A program made the translations under genes and the position numbers. From Curtobacterium sp. VKM Ac-1376 (GTDB lineage Bacteria; Actinomycetota; Actinomycetes; Actinomycetales; Microbacteriaceae): a stretch of 64,000 nt of DNA. Location of the stretch: positions 1-64,000 of the forward strand of contig NZ_JADKRV010000005.1 in the NCBI RefSeq assembly GCF_015351025.1. The letters are read 5' to 3'. Positions within the stretch are counted from its first letter, which is position 1. Each line of letters begins with the position of its first letter. This document shows, piece after piece, positions 59,743-64,000 of the stretch. The notes under the pieces are model-generated. The model worked only from the letters and a program-made list of their open reading frames with translations, was not told the DNA's origin and ran no database searches.

Positions 59743-60836
59743 CCGAGTCGACCCTGCCCGCCGGGACCACCGAGATCCGCGTCGGCGGTGCCGACGGCTA
59801 CACCGTGGCCGTCGGCACCGACCTGCTCGGTGCCCTCCCCGCGATCCTGGGCCCGCGCGTCGCCAAGGTCCTGATCGTGCACGCGCCGACGCTCGGCGCA
59901 CGGGCGAACGAGCTCCGTGCGCTCCTGGTCGACGCCGGGCTCGAGGCTCTGATCGCCGAGGTCCCGGACGCCGAGGGCGCCAAGCGCGTCGAGGTCGCCG
60001 CGTTCTGCTGGCAGATCATGGGCCAGGCCGACTTCACCCGCACCGACGCCGTCATCGGCCTCGGCGGTGGCGCCGTCACCGACCTGGCCGGGTTCGTCGC
60101 CGCCACGTGGTTGCGCGGTGTGTCGTACGTCGCCGTTCCGACGAGCGTGCTCGGCATGGTGGACGCGAGCGTCGGCGGCAAGACGGCCATCAACACGAAC
60201 GAGGGCAAGAACCTCGTCGGCACCTTCTTCGCCCCCCGCGCGGTCGTCGTGGACCTCGACCTCGCCCGGACGCTGCCCCGCAACGAGATCCTGACCGGCT
60301 TCGCGGAGATCGTGAAGGCCGGGTTCATCGCCGTGCCGGAGATCCTGGACATCGTCGAGGCCGACGTCGACCGGGTGACCGACCCGACGTCCCCCGAGTT
60401 CCGGCGTGTGGTCGAACTCGCCATCGCGCTGAAGGCCGAGGTCGTCTCGGACGACTTCACCGAGCAGGGCTGGCGCGAGATCCTCAACTACGGGCACACC
60501 CTCGGGCACGCCATCGAGCACGCCGAGCGGTACCAGTGGCGCCACGGCGCGGCGGTGTCGGTGGGCATGGTGTTCGCGGCCGAGCTCGCGCGTCTGACCG
60601 GGCACCTGGACGATGCCACGGTCGACCGCCACCGCGCGATCCTCGAGTCGCTCGAGCTGCCGACCACGTACGGCGTCGGGCGGTGGCAGGGGCTGCTCGC
60701 GACCATGCGGCGCGACAAGAAGGCGCGGGCCGGCATGCTGCGGTTCATCATCCTCGACGGCGTCGGCAAGCCCGTCGTGCTCGAGGGCCCGGAGGACCAC
60801 CTGCTCTTCACCGCCTACCAGGAGGTCGGCGTCTAG
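59739..60836 (+). CDS. aroB: 3-dehydroquinate synthase
   Basis: The 365-residue NAD- and zinc-dependent enzyme of the second shikimate step. The NAD site shows G-L-G-G-G-A-V-T-D-L-A-G-F (about 107-119), followed by Y-V-A-V-P-T-S-V-L-G-M-V-D-A-S-V-G-G-K (about 129-147). The zinc residues include E in N-E-G-K-N and the histidines of L-N-Y-G-H-T-L-G-H-A (about 249-258). The GTG overlaps the aroK stop. The 3-dehydroquinase gene that often follows aroB in relatives is not found next to it. Confidence 0.95.
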   Translation: MTESTLPAGTTEIRVGGADGYTVAVGTDLLGALPAILGPRVAKVLIVHAPTLGARANELRALLVDAGLEALIAEVPDAEGAKRVEVAAFCWQIMGQADFTRTDAVIGLGGGAVTDLAGFVAATWLRGVSYVAVPTSVLGMVDASVGGKTAINTNEGKNLVGTFFAPRAVVVDLDLARTLPRNEILTGFAEIVKAGFIAVPEILDIVEADVDRVTDPTSPEFRRVVELAIALKAEVVSDDFTEQGWREILNYGHTLGHAIEHAERYQWRHGAAVSVGMVFAAELARLTGHLDDATVDRHRAILESLELPTTYGVGRWQGLLATMRRDKKARAGMLRFIILDGVGKPVVLEGPEDHLLFTAYQEVGV

Positions 60837-60871
60837 CCAGGCGGCCCGTGGCGGTGAACCCGCCGTCTGGC

Positions 60872-60910
60872 GGGGGCACGCGCTCTGCGGAACGCAGCCC
60901 CGTGCCTCCC
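60872..60910 (+). terminator. imperfect hairpin after aroB
   Basis: Outer arms 60872-60880 and 60901-60910 pair imperfectly. An inner CTGCG/CGCAG stem with a 3-base loop is nested inside. It lies 36 bases after the aroB stop, so a weak terminator is plausible. Confidence 0.45.
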
Positions 60911-60938
60911 GGCCGGTGACGCCCGTCGGCCTTCCGAT

Positions 60939-60991
60939 GGTGAGCAGAAATGGTCGGAAACGCCGGGCGGAGTCGACCATCTCTGCTCACG
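60939..60991. repeat. intergenic palindrome between aroB and the ABC1 gene
   Basis: 18-base arms (60939-60956 and 60974-60991) pair with two mismatches around a 17-base loop. The local base composition is lower in GC than the flanking genes, which is unusual for this genome. No gene is present in the 219-base gap. Possible REP-like element or regulatory site. Confidence 0.65.
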
Positions 60992-61042
60992 GAACGTTCA
61001 GGCGCTGACCCACCGGCACGTGGCGGACCCAGCCCCGGGGAG

Positions 61043-61048
61043 CAGACT
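61043..61048 (+). promoter_or_regulatory. weak -10 of the ABC1 gene
   Basis: CAGACT ends 7 bases before GTG 61056. It matches the leaderless spacing of other genes here except for the first base, and favours GTG 61056 over GTG 61020. Confidence 0.3.
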
Positions 61049-61055
61049 GACGAAC

Positions 61056-62747
61056 GTGCCCACCCCACCCCGACTGAGCGACCTCTCCGGACCGCGCGAC
61101 GCCGACACCGGCACACTGCGCTCCCGGGGACGCCGTTTCACCGAACTCCTGTCGATCGCCCGTCGGCACCACCTCGTGCCCTTCCGACGCCTCGACCTCT
61201 CGCACGACCCGGCCACGGCCGACCTACGCCGCAGCCAGGCCGAGCACCTCCGTCGTGCGCTCGAGGAAGCGGGCGGCGGCTTCGTGAAGATGGGGCAGCT
61301 GCTGTCCACGCGTGACGACCTGCTGCCCGAGGAGTGGACCGAGGGCCTCGCGCACCTGCAGCGCAATGTGACCGCTGCCCCCGCTGACGCGGTGCGCGCC
61401 CTGCTCGAGCAGGAGCTCGGCGCACCCGTCGGCCACGTCTTCGCGGCGTTCGACCCGGTGCCCGTCGCCGCGGCCTCGATCGCGCAGGTACACCGTGCGC
61501 GGCTGCCCGACGGCACCGCGGTCGCCGTCAAGGTGCAGCGACCGGGGATCGACGCCGCGGTGCGCCGTGACGTCGACATCGCCCTGCGGGTCGTCCGGTT
61601 CATGGCCCGCTGGTCCACCGAGGCGCGACAGGTCGGCGTGCAGGACGTCGCCGCCCAGTACGCGGACGACCTGGTCCGCCAGGTCGACTTCGTCTCCGAG
61701 CTCCGCAACCTCACGGCGCTACGCGCGGCCCAGGCCCGCAGCGCCCGGCCCGACGAGGTCCGCTTCCCCGATCCCTACCCCGACCTGTCCGGGCGGCGGG
61801 TGCTCGTGATGGAGTTCCTGGAGGGCGACACGCTCAGCGCGATCCACGCCGAGCGTTCCGAGCGTGACCTGGACGGGCCGATGCGCACGGTCCTCCGCGC
61901 GTTCCTGCGCCAGGTCGTCTTCGACGGCCTGTACCACGCGGACCTGCACCCGGGGAACGTGCTGGTGCTGCCCGACGGTCGGCCCGCGTTGATCGACTTC
62001 GGGTCGGTCGGGAGGCTCGACCCGGGTCTCCGGGACACCGTCCAGGACCTGCTGGCCGCCTACCTGCAGGACGACACCTCCCGGATCGCCGATGCGGTCC
62101 TCCGGATGGCACCCGTGCGCGATGCGCACGACGAGCCCGACTTCCGTCGGGACATCGCACGCTTCGTCGCGGACGAGCTCGGCCCCGGTGCTCGCATCGG
62201 TGTCGAGACGGTGGACGACGCCGTCGAGGTGTTCGGCCGGTACCGACTGAAGGCGCCGCCGGACTTCGTCGCAGCGGCCCGCGCCCTTGCGATCTTCGAG
62301 GGCACGCTCCGCACGCTGGCCCCGTCGTTCGACCTGCTCGAGGAGTCCCGCGGGCTCGCCCGTGAGCAGATCGCCGACCAGCTGCGCCCGGGCAAGCTGC
62401 GGGACCTCGCGGCGAAGGAGCTCCTCGGCGTCGTGTCCGCAGCACGACGGCTGCCGCGCCGCGTGGACCGCATCGGTGAGGCGATCGAGACCGGCCGGTT
62501 CACGGTCAACGTCCGGCTCTTCGCGGACAGTCGCGACCGCGACCTCGTGTCCGGGCTGATCCGGCGGATCCTGCTCGTGCTGCTCGGCGCCGGCGCTGGG
62601 ATTCTGGCGATCGTCTACCTGGCGCTGCCCGCTCGCCCCACGGCGACCCTGTCCACCGGGGCGGCCGGAGCTCTGCTCGGGAGTGCGGCGGTGGTGTTGC
62701 TCGCCTGGGCGGCGATCGACGCCTGGCGGGCTCGACGGCGCCGTTGA
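61056..62747 (+). CDS. ABC1/UbiB-family atypical kinase-like membrane protein
   Basis: About 563 residues from GTG 61056; an in-frame GTG at 61020 would add 12. The family motif K-x-G-Q is seen in [11 protein letters not shown] (about 75-85). The alanine-rich [11 protein letters not shown] replaces the protein-kinase glycine loop, followed by [16 protein letters not shown] (about 300) and L-I-D-F-G-S-V-G follow. Two C-terminal membrane helices (about 500-555) anchor it. UbiB proteins support quinone or isoprenoid-lipid metabolism; actinobacteria make menaquinone, so the substrate is unclear. It stands alone between aroB and efp. Confidence 0.88.
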   Translation: MPTPPRLSDLSGPRDADTGTLRSRGRRFTELLSIARRHHLVPFRRLDLSHDPATADLRRSQAEHLRRALEEAGGGFVKMGQLLSTRDDLLPEEWTEGLAHLQRNVTAAPADAVRALLEQELGAPVGHVFAAFDPVPVAAASIAQVHRARLPDGTAVAVKVQRPGIDAAVRRDVDIALRVVRFMARWSTEARQVGVQDVAAQYADDLVRQVDFVSELRNLTALRAAQARSARPDEVRFPDPYPDLSGRRVLVMEFLEGDTLSAIHAERSERDLDGPMRTVLRAFLRQVVFDGLYHADLHPGNVLVLPDGRPALIDFGSVGRLDPGLRDTVQDLLAAYLQDDTSRIADAVLRMAPVRDAHDEPDFRRDIARFVADELGPGARIGVETVDDAVEVFGRYRLKAPPDFVAAARALAIFEGTLRTLAPSFDLLEESRGLAREQIADQLRPGKLRDLAAKELLGVVSAARRLPRRVDRIGEAIETGRFTVNVRLFADSRDRDLVSGLIRRILLVLLGAGAGILAIVYLALPARPTATLSTGAAGALLGSAAVVLLAWAAIDAWRARRRR

Positions 62748-62813
62748 GCACCGCACGCCGCGGACGGGGGCGGGACGTGCTGCCCGCGCTGCGGGCGCGG
62801 CGCGCGCGTCCGC

Positions 62814-62819
62814 TACACT
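62814..62819 (+). promoter_or_regulatory. -10 of efp
   Basis: TACACT lies 64 bases before ATG 62884, predicting a leader of about 57 bases. The -35 region is very GC-rich with no clear match. Confidence 0.42.
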
Positions 62820-62883
62820 CGTCCGGGGCCGTCCGCGGTCCGAGGACACTTCACAACACGACCGAACGGGACACCGACGACTC

Positions 62884-63447
62884 ATGGCCAGTACCACAGA
62901 CATCAAGAACGGCGCCGTTCTCATCATCGACGGCCAGCTGTGGTCGGTCGTCGAGTTCCAGCACGTCAAGCCGGGCAAGGGCGGCGCGTTCGTCCGCACG
63001 AAGCTGAAGAACGTCGTCTCGGGCAAGGTCGTCGACCGCACGTTCAACGCTGGCGCGAAGATCGACACGGCGACCGTCGACCGTCGCGACTACCAGTTCC
63101 TCTACGAGGACGGCGACTCCTACGTGTTCATGGACACGGACACCTACGACCAGATCCCGGTCTCGGCGACGGTCGTCGGGGACGCGAAGAACTACCTGCT
63201 CGAGTCCGCGATGGTCACCATCGCGATGAACGAGGGCAACCCGCTCTACGTCGAGCTCCCGACGTCGATCGTGACCGAGGTCGAGACCGAGCCGGGCCTG
63301 CAGGGCGACCGTTCCTCCGGTGGCACGAAGGACGCGACGATCATCGCGACCGGCCACCGCATCCAGGTCCCGTTGTACCTGGAGAGCGGCACCACGGTGA
63401 AGATCGACACACGCGACGGCAGCTTCCTCGGCCGCGTCAACTCCTAG
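62884..63447 (+). CDS. efp: elongation factor P
   Basis: A 187-residue tRNA-mimic that relieves ribosome stalling at polyproline. Three beta domains are visible. The domain I loop reads [10 protein letters not shown] (about 27-36), with lysine at the position that is modified in other bacteria. The C-terminal signature is [14 protein letters not shown] (about 137-150), and the protein ends [14 protein letters not shown] 62884 is the only sensible start; longer frames run into the ABC1 gene. nusB follows 11 bases later. Confidence 0.96.
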   Translation: MASTTDIKNGAVLIIDGQLWSVVEFQHVKPGKGGAFVRTKLKNVVSGKVVDRTFNAGAKIDTATVDRRDYQFLYEDGDSYVFMDTDTYDQIPVSATVVGDAKNYLLESAMVTIAMNEGNPLYVELPTSIVTEVETEPGLQGDRSSGGTKDATIIATGHRIQVPLYLESGTTVKIDTRDGSFLGRVNS

Positions 63448-63458
63448 GCGCCGACCGT

Positions 63459-63911
63459 ATGAGTGCTCGTTCGAAGGCCCGCAAGCGCGCCCTCGACATG
63501 CTGTACGTGGCCGAGGTCCGTGAGCTGCCGATCGCGGACGTCCTCGCCACCGAGACCGTCCGCCACCTGGACCAGCCGGAGCGCGCCTCCAGCTGGGACT
63601 ACGCGCGGCAGATCGTCACGGGCGTCGACGAGGCGCGCCACGAGATCGATGCCGTCATCGTCGACCACGCCCAGGGGTGGTCGATCCCGCGGATGCCGGT
63701 CCTCGACCGCTGCATCCTGCGCATGGGCGTGTGGGAGCTCCGGTTCAACCCGGAGGTGCCCGACGCCGTCGCGATCGCCGAGGCCGTCGAGCTCGCCCAG
63801 TCGCTGTCGACGGACGACTCCGCCGGGTTCGTCAACGGCGTGCTCGGAGCCGTCGCCGGCGGTCGTGCACCGTCCGGTCGGACGGTCGCAGGAGACCAGG
63901 AGTCCCGGTAG
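63459..63911 (+). CDS. nusB: transcription antitermination factor NusB
   Basis: A 150-residue all-helical protein that binds boxA RNA with S10 and supports rRNA transcription antitermination. The N-terminal arginine-rich R-S-K-A-R-K-R-A-L-D-M-L-Y (about 4-16) is typical, followed by M-P-V-L-D-R-C-I-L-R-M-G-V-W-E-L (about 78-93) and P-D-A-V-A-I-A-E-A-V-E-L-A (about 100-112). It also has G-F-V-N-G-V-L near 123. ATG 63459 is chosen; the upstream in-frame extension is a shadow of efp. The order efp-nusB-pyrR is standard for actinobacteria. Confidence 0.94.
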   Translation: MSARSKARKRALDMLYVAEVRELPIADVLATETVRHLDQPERASSWDYARQIVTGVDEARHEIDAVIVDHAQGWSIPRMPVLDRCILRMGVWELRFNPEVPDAVAIAEAVELAQSLSTDDSAGFVNGVLGAVAGGRAPSGRTVAGDQESR

Positions 63912-63968
63912 GGTTGACCACGTCAGCATCCTTTAATGCCGTCCAGTGAGGCGGGGAAGGGGGTCGAC
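63909..63968 (+). promoter_or_regulatory. pyrR promoter and PyrR-binding RNA leader
   Basis: TAGGGT (63909-63914) is a good -10, placing the start near 63921. The short leader contains TCCAGTGAGGCG (63942-63953), close to the PyrR-binding loop consensus (UCCAGAGAGGCU in Bacillus). It is followed at once by a purine-rich ribosome site (GGGGAAGGGGG, 63953-63963). In mycobacteria PyrR is reported to bind such a loop beside the ribosome site and repress translation, so uridine-nucleotide feedback is likely here. Confidence 0.72.
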
Positions 63969-64000
63969 GTGGGAACCAGAACGGTCCTGCAACAGCCCGA
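63969..64000 (+). CDS. pyrR: PyrR, N-terminal start only (cut by window edge)
   Basis: GTG 63969 opens M-G-T-R-T-V-L-Q-Q-P before the window ends. R-T-V-L near the N-terminus, the PyrR-binding leader directly upstream, and the position after nusB all fit the pyrimidine operon regulator/uracil phosphoribosyltransferase. Only ten codons are visible, so the call depends mainly on the leader and context. Confidence 0.62.
   Translation, partial: MGTRTVLQQP

Noticed and set aside
61020..61055. Upstream GTG start of the ABC1 gene
   Set aside because: No ribosome site before 61020, and the -10-like CAGACT would fall inside the coding region; GTG 61056 fits the leaderless spacing seen elsewhere.

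Overview
The window is about 70% G+C, uses GTG and TTG starts freely, and packs its genes with ATGA/GTGA stop-start overlaps. Gene content (actinobacterial-style InfB, NusA, EF-P and MoxR/DUF58/transglutaminase/Ser-Thr kinase cluster) and gene order point to a high-GC Gram-positive actinobacterium, most likely Microbacteriaceae (Curtobacterium-like). The family-level placement is inferred from sequence character alone. I found no tRNA, rRNA, CRISPR array, prophage or defence island. The only mobile DNA seen is the last 27 codons of an IS481-like transposase at the extreme left edge.

Layout. 1-800: transposase tail and a HAD hydrolase on the minus strand. 810-11002: tsaC/sua5-type gene, WecA-type glycosyl-1-phosphate transferase, a small membrane protein, the complete F1Fo ATP synthase operon atpBEFHAGDC, and a yaaA-type gene that seems to start with CTG. 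11102-28501: a signalling and envelope cluster with an FHA protein, a PP2C phosphatase, a transmembrane Ser/Thr kinase, a 1956-residue anchored Ig/FN3 protein, MoxR AAA+ ATPase, DUF58, a transglutaminase-fold protein with degenerate catalytic positions, a double zinc-ribbon FHA protein and an FtsK/EccC-reminiscent membrane protein. 28503-31049: asparaginase, OsmC and an FKBP lipoprotein. 31052-38811: dxr, a site-2 protease, an NCS1 permease/cysteine hydrolase pair, ispG and proS. 38955-43865: nusA-ylxR-infB-rbfA. 43862-48094: mutY, a P-loop-less uridine-kinase-like protein, truB, two small membrane proteins and ribF. 48198-53025: a DUF349 protein, a membrane cyclophilin, rarA, rpsD and a small membrane protein. 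53086-63911: alaS, ruvX, mltG, aroC, aroK, aroB, an ABC1-family protein, efp and nusB. The window ends in a PyrR-binding leader and the first codons of pyrR.

How it works together. Most genes are housekeeping: energy conversion, isoprenoid precursors (dxr, ispG), translation and transcription factors, shikimate pathway, and riboflavin-to-FMN/FAD. The least ordinary part is 11.7-28.5 kb. There a kinase, a phosphatase and two FHA readers lie beside a giant cell-surface protein and a MoxR/DUF58/transglutaminase module. A short threonine motif of the form D-x(0,1)-T-[VI]-[IV]-R recurs in the FHA protein and in the kinase juxtamembrane segment, with looser versions in the phosphatase tail and the zinc-ribbon FHA protein. 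This suggests a self-contained phospho-threonine relay watching the envelope.

A second theme is promoter layout. At least ten genes have a TANNNT -10 element ending 6-7 bases before an ATG or GTG, which predicts leaderless mRNAs. This helped choose several starts (M50 protease, mutY, the ABC1 protein).
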